64,000 bases of DNA from Acetobacteraceae bacterium (GCA_004843165.1 CP039459.1:186001-250000), one strand, 5' to 3'; positions 8,900-21,859 are shown, counted from the stretch's first letter. Notes: generated from the sequence alone by a model not told the origin. Program-made: numbers and translations.

Positions 8900-9496
8900 G
8901 TGGACCATTTTCACCTTTTGAATAATTTTGCCCTTTTCGTTGAAGTCATTTTACTTGACCTTTCCCTTGCAGGCGACAATGCCGTTGTTATCGGCATGGC
9001 TGTCAGAGGCCTTCCTGAGAGGCAAAAACGTCCCGCCATTTATTCGGGGATCGGTCTCGGTGCTATCTTACGGATCGGCTTGGCGCTTATTGCAATTGAA
9101 ATTCTTCGTTACCCTATTGTTTCCTTTCTTGGTGCCTTGGCACTCATTTGGATCTGCTGGGGAATTGCCAAGGACCTTCTCAAAAAAGACACACACGAAG
9201 ATAGTCTGCCAAGCACAGGCAATCTACTTGATGCTATTCTTAAAATTGTTATCGCCGATCTTTCCATGAGTATTGATAATGTGGTCGGTGTTGCTGGCGC
9301 TGCTGAAGGACATCCAATCATTCTCACAATTGGGCTTGTCTTTAGTGTTTTGGTGATGGCAATTGGGGCTGAATTTATGGCAAAACTCTTAGAACGTTAC
9401 CCTTGGCTTGGATGGGGCGCACTCATCCTGATTGCCAATATTGCTATTCAACTTCTCTGGCATTCTGTGCCGGAACTCATGAATTATTTCAGCTAA
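8900..9496 (+). CDS. TerC family integral membrane protein (YjbE type)
   Basis: A 198-residue membrane protein with about six to seven hydrophobic segments and the two TerC repeats DLSLAGDNAVVIG (about residue 20) and DLSMSIDNVVG (about 120), with acidic/Asn residues within the membrane. The family is linked to metal ion export or metalation, including manganese in some bacteria; the substrate here is not evident. The start is GTG at 8900. It has no clear Shine-Dalgarno, but no other in-frame start gives a normal N-terminus. I saw no recognisable manganese riboswitch upstream. A strong hairpin terminator follows at once. Confidence 0.88.
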   Translation: MDHFHLLNNFALFVEVILLDLSLAGDNAVVIGMAVRGLPERQKRPAIYSGIGLGAILRIGLALIAIEILRYPIVSFLGALALIWICWGIAKDLLKKDTHEDSLPSTGNLLDAILKIVIADLSMSIDNVVGVAGAAEGHPIILTIGLVFSVLVMAIGAEFMAKLLERYPWLGWGALILIANIAIQLLWHSVPELMNYFS

Positions 9497-9513
9497 AATA
9501 TTCCCCTCATAAA

Positions 9514-9544
9514 AAAACCTGCTTTTATTAAAAAAGCAGGTTTT
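9514..9544. terminator. bidirectional intrinsic terminator
   Basis: A 13-bp perfect stem (AAAACCTGCTTTT paired with AAAAGCAGGTTTT) around a short AT loop, with A and T flanks on both sides. It lies between the convergent TerC gene and coq10-like gene and can serve both strands. Confidence 0.88.
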
Positions 9545-9557
9545 CTAAAAATCAATC

Positions 9558-9995
9558 TTATCTTTTACCGTATTTCTCGACCGCCCTGTCAATAAAAGCC
9601 TGGATCATTTTACGGCTATTCTCAGCGAATAAACCACCGGCAAGTTTTCCAAGAATAATCGAGCGAAACTCGAAATCAACGCGACACTCAACCAAGCATC
9701 CTCCTTCTGGAAGATCTTTAAAACACCATTCATTTCGAAGACTTTTAAAAGGGCCATCCTTAGATGTCGAAATGATTTTTTCATGTGGATAAAGATGAAC
9801 ATGGCTTTCATAGGATTCTTTAAGCATGCCATTTCCAATTGTCATTGCGCCGAGGAACTCATCTTCTTTAATCGGCGTAATCTTTGCCCCTATGCACCAA
9901 GGTAAGAAATCAGGATAAGTCCCAACATCGGCGACAAGCGCAAAAAACTCCTCAGCGCTATATGGCGTAACTTTACTTTCTTTAACGGTGGCCAT
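9558..9995 (-). CDS. COQ10/RatA-like START-domain protein
   Basis: A 145-residue polyketide cyclase/START-family protein. Typical motifs are YSAEEFFALVADVGTYPDFL and PWCIGAKI near the N-terminus, and VDFEFRSIILGKLAGGLF near the C-terminus. Relatives bind coenzyme Q (COQ10) in respiration; E. coli RatA is a relative described as a ribosome-association toxin. In alphaproteobacteria this gene commonly follows lipA, as here, which favours the ubiquinone-binding role. I chose the ATG at 9995, where GGGAG sits 9 nt upstream, over the one 13 codons earlier. Confidence 0.87.
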   Translation of the reverse strand: MATVKESKVTPYSAEEFFALVADVGTYPDFLPWCIGAKITPIKEDEFLGAMTIGNGMLKESYESHVHLYPHEKIISTSKDGPFKSLRNEWCFKDLPEGGCLVECRVDFEFRSIILGKLAGGLFAENSRKMIQAFIDRAVEKYGKR

Positions 9996-10057
9996 ATGGT
10001 CTTTCTCCCTTCTATGAGGCCCTGAAATCCTCATTAAATTAGTATTCTACACTTTCT

Positions 10058-11038
10058 TTAAAGTGTAATCGTTTTATTTAAAATCCGCTCTTGGCGTTCT
10101 TTTTGTAATTCAGCAAAATCTTCTCCTGCGTGATAAGAAGATCTTGTCAACGGTGAACAGCTGGCTAACAAAAAACCTTTTCTTTTCGCCGTTGCTGCCT
10201 GTGCTTCAAACCATTCCGGTTTTTTAAACTCTTTGACAGGCGCATGGCGCAAAGTTGGTTGAAGATACTGCCCCATTGTCAAAAAATCGATATCTGCACA
10301 ACGCATATCATCTAAAATCTGTGAAATCTCCTCATCTGTTTCCCCTAATCCAACCATAATGCCAGATTTTGTAAAAATAGATGGGTTTAACTCTTTCACC
10401 TTTTGGAGCACTCTTAAAGAATGATAATAGCGTGCGCCAGGGCGGATGGAAGGATATAATCTCGGAACGCATTCAATATTATGATTAAACACATCCGGTG
10501 GAGATTCCATCAAACGTTCTAAAGCCCCTTTTTTTCTTAAAAAATCAGGCGTTAAAACTTCAATGGTCGTTTTAGGACTCGCTTTACGTATACCATCAAT
10601 GACCAAAGCAAAATGTTCTGCCCCACCATCAGAAAGATCATCCCGGTCAACCGAAGTAATCACAACATGGCTGAGCGCCATTTGCGCCGTCATTTCTGCA
10701 ACTTCTTGAGGTTCTTTGTCGTTTAAAGGAAGTGGTTTACCCGTTGTGACATTGCAAAATGCACAGGCACGCGTGCAGATTTCTCCCATGATCATAAAGG
10801 TTGCCTGCCCGGCATTCCAGCATTCACCGATATTTGGGCAGGCCGCCTCTTCGCAAACAGTCGAAAGTGTACGCTTTCGCATATCCTTTACTAAGCGTTC
10901 ATAGCCTTTCCCAGCTGGTGCCCGAACACGTAGCCAATCAGGCTTGGGAGGTGAAGGCTGTAACGGATTTTTCATCTTCTCAGGATGACGAACCCTTTCC
11001 TGCTTTTCACCATGTCGCACTATAATACGCCGTGTCAT
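10058..11038 (-). CDS. lipA: lipoyl synthase
   Basis: Radical SAM enzyme that inserts two sulfurs into octanoyl groups on lipoyl domains. Both iron-sulfur sites are visible: the auxiliary cluster motif [12 protein letters not shown] and the radical SAM motif [17 protein letters not shown] and the C-terminal SSYHAGEDF complete the pattern. The 326-residue length is normal with a short basic N-terminal extension. The gene follows lpd and the pyruvate dehydrogenase genes, whose E2 lipoyl domain is a direct substrate. The ATG has an AGGG 7 nt upstream. Confidence 0.97.
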   Translation of the reverse strand: MTRRIIVRHGEKQERVRHPEKMKNPLQPSPPKPDWLRVRAPAGKGYERLVKDMRKRTLSTVCEEAACPNIGECWNAGQATFMIMGEICTRACAFCNVTTGKPLPLNDKEPQEVAEMTAQMALSHVVITSVDRDDLSDGGAEHFALVIDGIRKASPKTTIEVLTPDFLRKKGALERLMESPPDVFNHNIECVPRLYPSIRPGARYYHSLRVLQKVKELNPSIFTKSGIMVGLGETDEEISQILDDMRCADIDFLTMGQYLQPTLRHAPVKEFKKPEWFEAQAATAKRKGFLLASCSPLTRSSYHAGEDFAELQKERQERILNKTITL

Positions 11039-11074
11039 GCGAGAGCCCTAACCTTTTGCTTTTGTTTTGACTTT

Positions 11075-11116
11075 ATATTATCTCTGACTTTCGATGAGGA
11101 AAGTCAGAGATAATAT
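11075..11116. other. 18-bp perfect hairpin between lpd and lipA
   Basis: An inverted repeat with an 18-bp perfect stem (11075-11092 with 11099-11116) and a 6-nt loop fills most of the gap between lpd and lipA. On the transcribed minus strand no U-run follows the stem, so it is not a classical terminator for that direction. It could be an RNA processing or stability element that sets lipA expression below that of the dehydrogenase genes. Confidence 0.65.
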
Positions 11117-11119
11117 GTT

Positions 11120-12523
11120 TTAGATATGAATGGCTTCACCCATTGCACCCAATGTTGCCTCTAGCATTGCCTCAGACATTGTTGGATGTGGGAAAACGGT
11201 TGACGAAGCTTCTGCTTCTGTCAATTCACCTGTTTTCATCAGACAGAAACCTTGAATCATTTCTGTCACTTCTGCACCGATCATATGGGCACCTAAAAGT
11301 TCTCCGGTCGCCTCGTCATAAATGACTTTGACCATACCCTCACTTTCCCCCATTGCAACAGCCTTGCCATTCGCCATGAAAGGGAAACGCCCCACATTTA
11401 GATGATAACCAGCCTCTTTTGCAGCCTTTTCAGTTAAACCAATAGAAGCAACTTGTGGCGTTGAATAAATGCAACCGGGAATATTTGTTTTTTCCAATTC
11501 CTGTGGCATACGACCGGCAATTTTTTCTACCGTAATAACGGCTTCACGGCTTGCCTTATGCGCCAAGCATGGCGGACCTGACAAATCACCAATTGCATAA
11601 ATTCCAGGCTCATTTGTACGGCCAAAGGCATCAACTTTGACAAAACTGCGATCTGTTTCAACAGAAGTTTTCTCAAGGCCAATATTTTCAATATTCCCCT
11701 GAACACCAATCGCCATAATTAAGCGGTCTGCTTCCAGATGAATAGATTTGCCTTTTTCGGTTGCTTTCACTGTCAAGCTGTCATCGTGTTTTTCAACAGA
11801 TTCAATCCGTGTAGACGTCTGAATTTTAATCCCACGCTTTTCAAGCTCACGCTGAAGAAGCTTGACAACCTCTTCATCTTCATTGGGAAGAATTTGATCC
11901 AGTGCCTCAATAATGGTGACCTCTGCCCCAAGATCACGGTAAAAAGACGCAAATTCAATTCCGATAGCACCTGCACCGGCAACCAAAAGACGCTTTGGAA
12001 ACGATTTAGGCGTCATCGCCTCACGAGCGCCCCAAATCAACTTCCCATCAGGCTCTAACCCTGGGAGATAACGGGCTCTAGCGCCTGTTGCAAGGATAAC
12101 ATGGGCGGCTTTAAGCGTAACCTCTTTCCCCTCTTGTGCAACATTAACATGCTGTAACTCTTCTTTGCGGCCAAGAAGGTTTGCTTCTCCCTTAAATACA
12201 TCAACCTTTGCCTTACGAAGAAGCGTTTTAATGCCGCCTTCCATACGGTTGGCAACACCACGTGAGCGAGCAACAATCTTAGAAAGATCAAAAGCGGGCT
12301 TTTCCGCAGAAATACCAAATTCTTCTAAATCAAAAAGCTGACGGTAAAGACTACCGGAACGCAATAATGTTTTTGTTGGGATGCATCCCCAGTTAAGGCA
12401 AACTCCACCAAGCTCTGCACGTTCAACCAGCCCCACTTTCATCCCAAGCTGAGAGGCACGCAATGCTGCAACATATCCACCCGGGCCGCCACCAATCACT
12501 AAAATATCAAAAAAATCTTGCAT
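11120..12523 (-). CDS. lpdA: dihydrolipoyl dehydrogenase (E3)
   Basis: A 467-residue FAD/NAD flavoprotein that reoxidises dihydrolipoamide in the pyruvate dehydrogenase complex. It shows the FAD-binding GGGPGGYVAA, the redox-active disulfide GGVCLNWGCIPTKTL (about residues 40-54), the NAD-binding GAGAIGIEFASFY, and the catalytic HPTMSE at the C-terminus. It follows pdhC at 33 bp, in the usual order for alphaproteobacterial pdh operons. A copy for 2-oxoglutarate dehydrogenase could exist elsewhere. Confidence 0.97.
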   Translation of the reverse strand: MQDFFDILVIGGGPGGYVAALRASQLGMKVGLVERAELGGVCLNWGCIPTKTLLRSGSLYRQLFDLEEFGISAEKPAFDLSKIVARSRGVANRMEGGIKTLLRKAKVDVFKGEANLLGRKEELQHVNVAQEGKEVTLKAAHVILATGARARYLPGLEPDGKLIWGAREAMTPKSFPKRLLVAGAGAIGIEFASFYRDLGAEVTIIEALDQILPNEDEEVVKLLQRELEKRGIKIQTSTRIESVEKHDDSLTVKATEKGKSIHLEADRLIMAIGVQGNIENIGLEKTSVETDRSFVKVDAFGRTNEPGIYAIGDLSGPPCLAHKASREAVITVEKIAGRMPQELEKTNIPGCIYSTPQVASIGLTEKAAKEAGYHLNVGRFPFMANGKAVAMGESEGMVKVIYDEATGELLGAHMIGAEVTEMIQGFCLMKTGELTEAEASSTVFPHPTMSEAMLEATLGAMGEAIHI

Positions 12524-12556
12524 CTTTTATCCCTTATTTTGTATATTTTTTTGAAA

Positions 12557-13825
12557 TTAAAGAACCAAAGAATGCGGATTCTCTAGAAAGTTCTTAAAGG
12601 CATTGAGCCATTGCGCTGCTGTTGCCCCATCAACGGCTCTATGATCGACAGCAATACTAACAGACATCACTGTAGCGACACCAAGCTGACCGTCTTCTTT
12701 GACAACAGGCTGTTTCTGCCCTGCGCCAACTGCCATAATAGCAGCCTGCGGTGGATTGATAATGGAGGTGAATTTTTTCACACCGAACATCCCCAAGTTG
12801 GAAATTGAGAAACTTCCCCCCTGATATTCTTCAAATGCCAATTTGCTGATACGTGCACGCGCAACAAGATCCTTAACCTCTGCGCTAATCTGACGTAGGG
12901 ACTTTGTATCTGCCTTACGAACGATTGGTGTAATCAAACCGTCTGGCACAGAAACGACAACAGAAATATCTATATTGGCAAGACGACGCATGTGATTTTC
13001 TTCAAAAATAACATTCATGCCCGGCTCTTTTTTCAAAGCGAGAGCAGCCGCTTTAATAATCATATCATTGACAGAAATTTTAAAGCCTTCCTCGTCACCC
13101 AAATGATTGAGCTCTTTTCTCAAGGCAAGCAACTTATCAAGTTTAACATCTGCAAAAACATAGAAATGCGGCGCATCTTGCTTAGAAGCAACCATGCGAC
13201 GGGCAATTACTTTCCGCATAAGAGAATGCGGTACCATAGAATCTTCTGCTTTTTCAGAAGCAGCAGGTGCCTGAACTTTTTGCGGCATCGCTTTTGGCGC
13301 CTGCACCTCAGAAGATTTTAAATGGGTTTCGACGTCACGGCGAACAATACGTCCGTTTGGACCTGTGCCATTAATGGTGGCAAGCGCAACATCTTTTTCT
13401 TTCGCAATACGACGTGCCAAAGGAGAGGCGAATACACGCTTTTGAGAAGATTCTTCCTCTTTTTCCGGTGCTGTTTGTGCCGCCTTTGCAGGTACTTCTT
13501 TCGTCTTTTCTGCTTCTACTGGCTTTTCAGCTGGCGCAGAGGACTTTTCTGTTGAAGCAGAAGCCTGTGCAGGCACTTCCTCCCCTTCTTCGATAACAAT
13601 AGCAATAGGGGTTTTAATCGCAATATCTTCTGTACCCGCAGCAACCAAAATCTTGCCTAGAATGCCCTCATCCAGCGCTTCGACTTCCATAACTGCTTTA
13701 TCTGTTTCGATTTCAGCGATAACGTCACCAATTTCAATACGATCGCCCTCTTTTTTGAGCCAACGCGTTAAATTGCCTGTTGTCATTGTTGGTGAAAGCG
13801 CTGGCAAAAGAATTTCATGTGCCAT
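12557..13825 (-). CDS. pdhC: pyruvate dehydrogenase E2, dihydrolipoamide acetyltransferase
   Basis: A 422-residue E2 core. Domain order is one lipoyl domain (residues 1-80, lipoylated lysine in [13 protein letters not shown]), an Ala/Pro/Glu/Lys-rich linker, an E3-binding domain (about 130-170, [15 protein letters not shown]), a second linker, and the acetyltransferase domain ending in the catalytic DHRAVDGA. A single lipoyl domain is common in alphaproteobacteria. The gene lies 7 bp after pdhB and before lpd, in one transcript. Confidence 0.96.
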   Translation of the reverse strand: MAHEILLPALSPTMTTGNLTRWLKKEGDRIEIGDVIAEIETDKAVMEVEALDEGILGKILVAAGTEDIAIKTPIAIVIEEGEEVPAQASASTEKSSAPAEKPVEAEKTKEVPAKAAQTAPEKEEESSQKRVFASPLARRIAKEKDVALATINGTGPNGRIVRRDVETHLKSSEVQAPKAMPQKVQAPAASEKAEDSMVPHSLMRKVIARRMVASKQDAPHFYVFADVKLDKLLALRKELNHLGDEEGFKISVNDMIIKAAALALKKEPGMNVIFEENHMRRLANIDISVVVSVPDGLITPIVRKADTKSLRQISAEVKDLVARARISKLAFEEYQGGSFSISNLGMFGVKKFTSIINPPQAAIMAVGAGQKQPVVKEDGQLGVATVMSVSIAVDHRAVDGATAAQWLNAFKNFLENPHSLVL

Positions 13826-13832
13826 TAAATTT

Positions 13833-14861
13833 TTATCCTTTTATCTGAGCTTTGACAGCTTCAACAACCTCTTCAACTGTTGGAAGGGCTAATTTCTCTA
13901 AATTTGCCGCATAAGGCAATGGGACATCCTTTCCTGTAACACGTACAGGAGGGGCATCTAGCCAATCAAAGGCCTCATCACAGGCAATCGCACTGATTTC
14001 CGAACCAATACCGGCAAAAGGCCAGCCCTCTTCGACAGTAACAACATGCGCCGTTTTACGAATACTTTTTAAGACAGTTTCTTTATCTAGCGGACGCAAG
14101 GTACGAAGGTTAATAACCTCGGCATCAATGCCCTCTTTTGCAAGAATTTCAGCAGCTTCAAGTGCCCAGCCAACAGCAATCGAATAGGCAACAAGGGTAA
14201 CATCCTTCCCCTCTCTTTCGATCTTTGCCTTACCCAAAGGTAAAATGAAATCTTCGTCCTCAGGAATCGGGAAGCTTTTACCGTATAGAATTTCATTTTC
14301 AAGAAAAACAATAGGATTGGGATCTCTAATGGCCGCACGCAAAAGCCCTTTTGCATCTTCTGCAGAATATGGGGCAACCACTTTCAAACCCGGGACATGC
14401 GCATACCAGCTAGCATAACATTGTGAATGCTGTGCGCCGACCCTCGCAGCAGCACCATTTGGTCCACGGAAAACGATTGGGCATGAGATCTGTCCACCGG
14501 ACATATAACGTGTTTTAGCGGCAGAATTAATAATCTGATCCATCGCCTGCATCGAAAAATTCATTGTCATGAACTCAACAATCGGCTTAAGCCCCGTCAT
14601 TGCTGCACCAACGGCCATACCAGTAAAACCATGTTCGGTAATGGGCATATCAAAGACACGACGATCCCCAAACTCTTGAAGCAATCCACGGCTAACCTTA
14701 TAGGCTCCCTGATATTCAGCAACCTCTTCCCCTAAAAGAAAGACATCTTTATCTCGCTTCATCTCTGCGGCCATCGCATCACGCAAGGCATCACGTACCG
14801 TAATCATGACCTTACCGTCAGGCAGTGCTTCTGAAGAATTTTGTGTTACAGCTTCTGACAT
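13833..14861 (-). CDS. pdhB: pyruvate dehydrogenase E1 component, beta subunit
   Basis: A 342-residue transketolase-like E1 beta. It includes [32 protein letters not shown] and [17 protein letters not shown], which form the thiamine diphosphate and subunit interface sites. Many alphaproteobacterial E1 beta subunits carry an N-terminal lipoyl domain; this one does not. The ATG at 14861 overlaps the pdhA stop codon (TAATG) with GGAG upstream, which indicates translational coupling. An in-frame start 12 codons earlier is less likely because it lies inside pdhA. Confidence 0.95.
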   Translation of the reverse strand: MSEAVTQNSSEALPDGKVMITVRDALRDAMAAEMKRDKDVFLLGEEVAEYQGAYKVSRGLLQEFGDRRVFDMPITEHGFTGMAVGAAMTGLKPIVEFMTMNFSMQAMDQIINSAAKTRYMSGGQISCPIVFRGPNGAAARVGAQHSQCYASWYAHVPGLKVVAPYSAEDAKGLLRAAIRDPNPIVFLENEILYGKSFPIPEDEDFILPLGKAKIEREGKDVTLVAYSIAVGWALEAAEILAKEGIDAEVINLRTLRPLDKETVLKSIRKTAHVVTVEEGWPFAGIGSEISAIACDEAFDWLDAPPVRVTGKDVPLPYAANLEKLALPTVEEVVEAVKAQIKG

Positions 14862-15880
14862 TAGACAGTTTCTCCTTCTGCAATAATATCCGTCCAAAGT
14901 TCAGACGCATCTGGATATGGGCTTTTTTCAGCAAAATCGGCAGCCTCAGCGACTTGCTTACGAATAGTAGATTCTAAATCCTTAAAGAAGTTTTCCGGAA
15001 CAGATTCATCTAAAAGCAGTTTCTTCGTTGCTTCGAGAGGGTCACGTGTTTTTCTAACTTCATCCACCTCACTTCTGGCACGATATCTGGCAGGATCAGA
15101 CATAGAATGTCCACGATAGCGATAGGTGTCCATCTCCAACAAGTAAGGTCCATTACCGGAACGGCAATATTCCAAAGCTTCCGCAGCCGCCGCAAAGACA
15201 GCCTCAACATTCATGCCATCCACTTTTTTACCTGGAATACCCCAAGGTGCACCATTTTGAGAAAGGTCTTTAGAGGCACAGGCACGAGATTGACTTGTTC
15301 CCATCCCATAACGGTTATTTTCAATCACAAAAACGACTGGAAGCTTCAAAAGGGCTGCCAAGTTAAAGCACTCATAAACCTGCCCTTGGTTAGAGGCACC
15401 TTCCCCCATATAAGCAACGGCTGCCGTATTATCTTTTCTATACATACTAGCGAATGCTAGACCTGTACCGATTGCAATCTGTGCCCCAACGATACCATGC
15501 CCGCCGTAAAATTCTTCTTTACGAGAAAACATATGCATCGAGCCGCCTTTACCATGAGAATATCCATCTGCACGGCCGGTTAATTCTGCCATAATACGGC
15601 GAGGCTCCATGCCGGCAACCAGCATTTGTCCATGATCGCGGTAAGAAGTAACAGAGCGATCCCCTTTTTTCATCGCCATGCTGATACCAACAGCGATCGC
15701 TTCTTGTCCACTATATAAATGGCAGAAACCGTGGATTTCTCCCATACCATAAAGATGGGCTGTTTTTTCTTCAAAACGGCGAACGAGAAGCATTTTTCGG
15801 TATGCTTCTTTTTTCTCATCTAAACTCAAGACAAATTTATGCTGAGAATCTTTCCCCTTAGCTGATGATTTTTTAATCAT
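14861..15880 (-). CDS. pdhA: pyruvate dehydrogenase E1 component, alpha subunit
   Basis: A 339-residue E1 alpha that decarboxylates pyruvate with thiamine diphosphate. The cofactor motif reads [19 protein letters not shown] and ends in [10 protein letters not shown]. The loop [14 protein letters not shown] and the N-terminal [19 protein letters not shown] match the family. It is the first gene of the pdhA-pdhB-pdhC-lpd-lipA block. The promoter is expected in 15881-16089, a 209-bp gap in which I saw no gene. Confidence 0.96.
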   Translation of the reverse strand: MIKKSSAKGKDSQHKFVLSLDEKKEAYRKMLLVRRFEEKTAHLYGMGEIHGFCHLYSGQEAIAVGISMAMKKGDRSVTSYRDHGQMLVAGMEPRRIMAELTGRADGYSHGKGGSMHMFSRKEEFYGGHGIVGAQIAIGTGLAFASMYRKDNTAAVAYMGEGASNQGQVYECFNLAALLKLPVVFVIENNRYGMGTSQSRACASKDLSQNGAPWGIPGKKVDGMNVEAVFAAAAEALEYCRSGNGPYLLEMDTYRYRGHSMSDPARYRARSEVDEVRKTRDPLEATKKLLLDESVPENFFKDLESTIRKQVAEAADFAEKSPYPDASELWTDIIAEGETV

Positions 15881-16089
15881 TGATATGCCTTTCCTAAAAA
15901 ATCCATTCTCTTTACGGAGAGCCTTCTCATTCCGTCTAACCCTTCCTAAAACTTTTTCTCATTTTAAAAGATTTTCTGTTTCATTTCTTTCAAAACGAGA
16001 GTGATCGCTTCCTTCTTGCCGAGCAACAACAGCTTTCTCAAGTAAAATCATCATAAAAAAGATTTTACGATCCCTTAAGTCGGCAAGAA

Positions 16090-18006
16090 TTAACGTACAA
16101 AATGGGAAATTATCTCTTGATAACGTTTAACATTGAAATTTTTAGGCTGATATTTACCAATGTAAAATCTACCTAAATTCTCTGTAATATCTCCTCGAAG
16201 CGACTCTGTTGCCTTTTGCTGAAGGTCAGAAGACATCTTTGATTCCTCCTGAGACGGCAAAGGGACAATTTTTGTTATTTTTACGATCCAAAATTCTGAT
16301 CCATCCTGATCCATAACAACTTTTTCTGAATCTGATGTCAAAATACGATTCGCTAAACGATTGGAAATTCCTGAGGATGACTTCATCCGAGAAACAGTTA
16401 AATCTTTACGATATTCTCCCCCTTTAATACCAGACTGATCCAAGCTTTGCTTTAAGGAATGTGTCTTAGCATCTTGGAGCAAATTTGTAGCCTGAACCTC
16501 AGATAAATGTAATGCCTCGGCCTCTCGCCATTTTTGGATCACATCCTCTTTAATTTCTTGAAATTCCTGTAAACGTGCGGGCGAAGTTTCATCAACAGAA
16601 ATCGCATAAGCCCGTTCATCATTACTGATAACCTGAGGCATATCCCCCTGTTTATGCACAAATGCCTCTCTCAAGATTTCTTTTTGAAGCGTTGCGCCAC
16701 CAGGAATAACCACTTCTCGATTAGCAGGTGTCTTCCCTTCAGAATCTAAGGTCGCTGAAAAAATTTCCAGACCTAATTTTGGCGATAATTTGTTCAAATT
16801 GCCTGTGCCGGCAATTGCTTCTTCAAACTCTCCTAATTTCTGACGAAAAGCTTCCGCTGTGCCGGAGACCTGAATTTCCTTTGTTAATTCTGGACGAACC
16901 TCCTCAAAGGAACGGTTTTTAGGCGCATAAACATTATCCACTAAAAGAATAGCAAACTGCCTATCTAGAGAGATCGGCCCCTCAAGAACGTTTACCTGAG
17001 CTGTAAAGACCGTCTCAGCCAAATGGTCAGAAGGAATATCTGACTTCCTTGCTTTGGACAAAGAAGCAGAAACGCCTTCAGAGCATACCTGACTCAATTT
17101 TTGCCAACTTAAACCTTTATGCCAATGTTTCTTGCATTCCCTTGCCTCTTTTTCATTTTTAAAGGTCAAAATATTCACATCACGTGTTTGCGGCACATTG
17201 TATAAATGCTGGCGCTCATCATATAGACGATGCAACATTTCTGAAGAAACCTCTATAGATGAAGCGGCCTTTTCCTTTGTCAAAACAGCAACTGTAATAT
17301 GGCGGTATTCTGGCACCCGAAATAAAGAAGCATGATTCAGATAAAAACGTTTCAACTGTGCCTCTTTCGGAGTCATAGAAGAGGCATCTGACATGTTGAC
17401 CGAAAAATGAACCGCGTCGATCTGGTAACTTCTTCCAAAATAACGGCTTAAATAGTCAGAGATCACTTTAGAACTTTGAACAGAGTTTCCGAGCCCTTCT
17501 AAAACAGCTTCCTCGTAAAGTTCTTGACGAACCTGCTTAATAAGATCTTCATGGGTCTGACCATTCGCCTGCAAAAGCATATTCATTTTCACAGGGTCAA
17601 AATTTCCATCTTCCCCTTTGAATTGTGGGTCTGAAAAAACACGTTCTCTGACACGCTCATCACTGACGATAAAGCCAGCCGATTTAGCAGCTTGCATAGA
17701 AGCCAAAGAATTAACCATAGAAGAGAGCGTCACTTGCCCAAGTTGGGCAACACTTTCCTGACTGTAAATCCATTTTGCATTTTGGAATTTATCGGCCAGA
17801 ATTTTTTGCCTGAGATCTAAAAGACGCTCAAAATCCGATGCTTTAACAACTTCGTCCCCCACAGAAACAAGTGCATCCTCCGATGTTCCTGTTGAGAGAT
17901 TGAAAATACTATTCCCTCCCCACACAACGAAGGCAAAAAAAGTCAGTAACGCCATAAGACGTCCCAACCAAGAATCTACAAATAAATGCCGCAGAGCCGT
18001 AATCAT
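16090..18006 (-). CDS. ppiD: SurA-N/PpiC-domain periplasmic folding factor, PpiD-like
   Basis: A 638-residue membrane-anchored chaperone. One transmembrane segment (about residues 15-35, LMALLTFFAFVVWGG) precedes a SurA_N-type domain with VSVGDEVVKASDFERLLDLR and FSDPQFKGEDGNFDPVKMNM. A degenerate parvulin domain follows (about 270-380). PpiD family members sit at the Sec translocon and assist folding of exported proteins. The gene is divergent from tpiA, as commonly seen in this class. I took ATG 18006; the TTG directly before it is also in frame. Peptidyl-prolyl isomerase activity is uncertain. Confidence 0.87.
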   Translation of the reverse strand: MITALRHLFVDSWLGRLMALLTFFAFVVWGGNSIFNLSTGTSEDALVSVGDEVVKASDFERLLDLRQKILADKFQNAKWIYSQESVAQLGQVTLSSMVNSLASMQAAKSAGFIVSDERVRERVFSDPQFKGEDGNFDPVKMNMLLQANGQTHEDLIKQVRQELYEEAVLEGLGNSVQSSKVISDYLSRYFGRSYQIDAVHFSVNMSDASSMTPKEAQLKRFYLNHASLFRVPEYRHITVAVLTKEKAASSIEVSSEMLHRLYDERQHLYNVPQTRDVNILTFKNEKEARECKKHWHKGLSWQKLSQVCSEGVSASLSKARKSDIPSDHLAETVFTAQVNVLEGPISLDRQFAILLVDNVYAPKNRSFEEVRPELTKEIQVSGTAEAFRQKLGEFEEAIAGTGNLNKLSPKLGLEIFSATLDSEGKTPANREVVIPGGATLQKEILREAFVHKQGDMPQVISNDERAYAISVDETSPARLQEFQEIKEDVIQKWREAEALHLSEVQATNLLQDAKTHSLKQSLDQSGIKGGEYRKDLTVSRMKSSSGISNRLANRILTSDSEKVVMDQDGSEFWIVKITKIVPLPSQEESKMSSDLQQKATESLRGDITENLGRFYIGKYQPKNFNVKRYQEIISHFVR

Positions 18007-18210
18007 CAATGAAACTCAATTAAGTCCAATAAATTTAGAGAAAGATCTACTATATACAAACACGCACAAAGAGACAGGGACCCCCTGCCTTTTGTTTTGA
18101 AAATACGATATGTTTCCTTGAAAATATATGACGATCCGTGACTGGGAAACAATGACCCATGATTTTTCTTCTGTATATAAGTAAGCAAACCTGACAAGGA
18201 CTCCCTGTTC

Positions 18211-19023
18211 ATGCCCGCCTCTCTTCATACCCCATTATCAAAGCATTACATAATCGGAAACTGGAAAATGAATGGCACATGCCATGAAGCAGATCAGGTT
18301 ACGGCAGGTATTATAAACGGGATCAAAAAAATATATGCCCCAGATCTTTCTCCGATTATCTGCCCTCCTTTTACCCTTTTAGATCGAATCGGAACGTTTC
18401 TTTCAAAGGAAGAAGAGCAGGGAGAATACAATTTTCCGCTTGGTGCGCAAAACTGCTCCTATCCAACAGATACCCCAAGAACAGGCTCTATTTCAGCAAC
18501 AATGCTCGCAGATCTAGGGGTTGATTTTGTCATTCTGGGACATTCCGAGCGTCGAAAACATAATCGAGAAAGTTGCGATGAAATCTGTCGCAAAGCGCAA
18601 GCAGCACAGGCCGCTGGGATAAAACCGATTATCTGTATCGGTGAAAATTCTCTTGTGAGAGACAGCGGAAAGACATCTGAGTTTTTAAAAAAACAAATTG
18701 AAGATTCGGTTCCTGAGCATTTTTCGGGATTCCTTTCTTATGAACCCATTTGGGCTATCGGACAAAAAAATGCGGCGCCGATCCCTGCAATCGCAAGAGC
18801 GGCAAAAGAAATTAAAGAAATTTTACTTAAAAAAAATCCTGAAGCAGCACCTGTTGTCTTTTATGGGGGATCCGTAAATGCACAAAATGTCTCCGATATT
18901 TTAAGTCTTAAAGAAATTAATGGCGTTCTTCTGGGACGGGCCAGTTTGCATGTTGATTCTTTTTTAGAAGTTTATCATCAAGCGGTTGCGACAGTTGCTC
19001 TGAAAAGGCAAAATACAAACTAA
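18211..19023 (+). CDS. tpiA: triosephosphate isomerase
   Basis: A 270-residue TIM barrel that interconverts dihydroxyacetone phosphate and glyceraldehyde 3-phosphate. The substrate lysine is in IIGNWKMNG, the catalytic His in ILGHSERRK, the catalytic Glu in YEPIWAIG, and the phosphate loop in FYGGSVNAQN. It is about 15 residues longer than E. coli TpiA, with a longer N-terminus. It begins a plus-strand run with secG, pyrG, kdsA and eno. The 200-bp gap to ppiD holds divergent promoters but no gene. Confidence 0.96.
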   Translation: MPASLHTPLSKHYIIGNWKMNGTCHEADQVTAGIINGIKKIYAPDLSPIICPPFTLLDRIGTFLSKEEEQGEYNFPLGAQNCSYPTDTPRTGSISATMLADLGVDFVILGHSERRKHNRESCDEICRKAQAAQAAGIKPIICIGENSLVRDSGKTSEFLKKQIEDSVPEHFSGFLSYEPIWAIGQKNAAPIPAIARAAKEIKEILLKKNPEAAPVVFYGGSVNAQNVSDILSLKEINGVLLGRASLHVDSFLEVYHQAVATVALKRQNTN

Positions 19024-19089
19024 AGTACGGATGCGCCTTCATCTTGCCTCATTTGCCTTCTCTCTTTTTTTAGGTATAACCAGCTCACA

Positions 19090-19395
19090 ATGACTACAGC
19101 ACTTCTTATTATCAATCTTATTGTTACCATTGCCTTAATCGGCTTTATCCTCCTCCAACGTAGTGAAGGGGGCGGCTTGGGTATCGGCGGCGGTGGAAGT
19201 GGCGGTCTGATGACCGGACGTGGAGCGGCGAATCTTTTAACACATGCCACAACAATCTTAGCGACTATTTTTATGTGCCTGTGTTTAGCGCTTGCAGTGC
19301 TTAATCGTGGTGCTGTTAATCACCAGAAAGATATTCTTTCATCTCCACCTGCACCTGTGCAGCATCAAAATACAACCCCATCTAAATCTTCTTAA
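19090..19395 (+). CDS. secG: preprotein translocase subunit SecG
   Basis: A 101-residue two-helix membrane protein of the SecYEG channel. Helix 1 (LLIINLIVTIALIGFILLQ) is followed by the conserved Gly-rich loop (SEGGGLGIGGGGSGGLM). Helix 2 follows LLTHATTI, and the C-terminal tail is rich in Pro, Gln and Ser. The gene lies between tpiA and pyrG, the usual alphaproteobacterial order, which strengthens the call. Confidence 0.94.
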   Translation: MTTALLIINLIVTIALIGFILLQRSEGGGLGIGGGGSGGLMTGRGAANLLTHATTILATIFMCLCLALAVLNRGAVNHQKDILSSPPAPVQHQNTTPSKSS

Positions 19396-19403
19396 AAATA
19401 TAG

Positions 19404-21859
<2,456 letters not shown>

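Noticed and set aside
13322-13596. Plus-strand open frames over the pdhC linker
   Set aside because: They mirror the Ala/Pro/Glu-rich linker of pdhC on the other strand and give Phe/Arg/Cys-rich sequence.
16042-16068. Inverted repeat GTAAAATC/GATTTTAC downstream of ppiD as a terminator
   Set aside because: The stem is only 8 AT-rich bp with an 11-nt loop and lacks a following U-run on the minus strand.
15881-16089. Structured RNA (6S or similar) upstream of pdhA
   Set aside because: No long imperfect hairpin or conserved bubble could be drawn by eye.
18010-18210. Short ORFs in the ppiD-tpiA gap as small genes
   Set aside because: No ribosome binding site and no recognisable protein; the gap is best read as divergent promoters.
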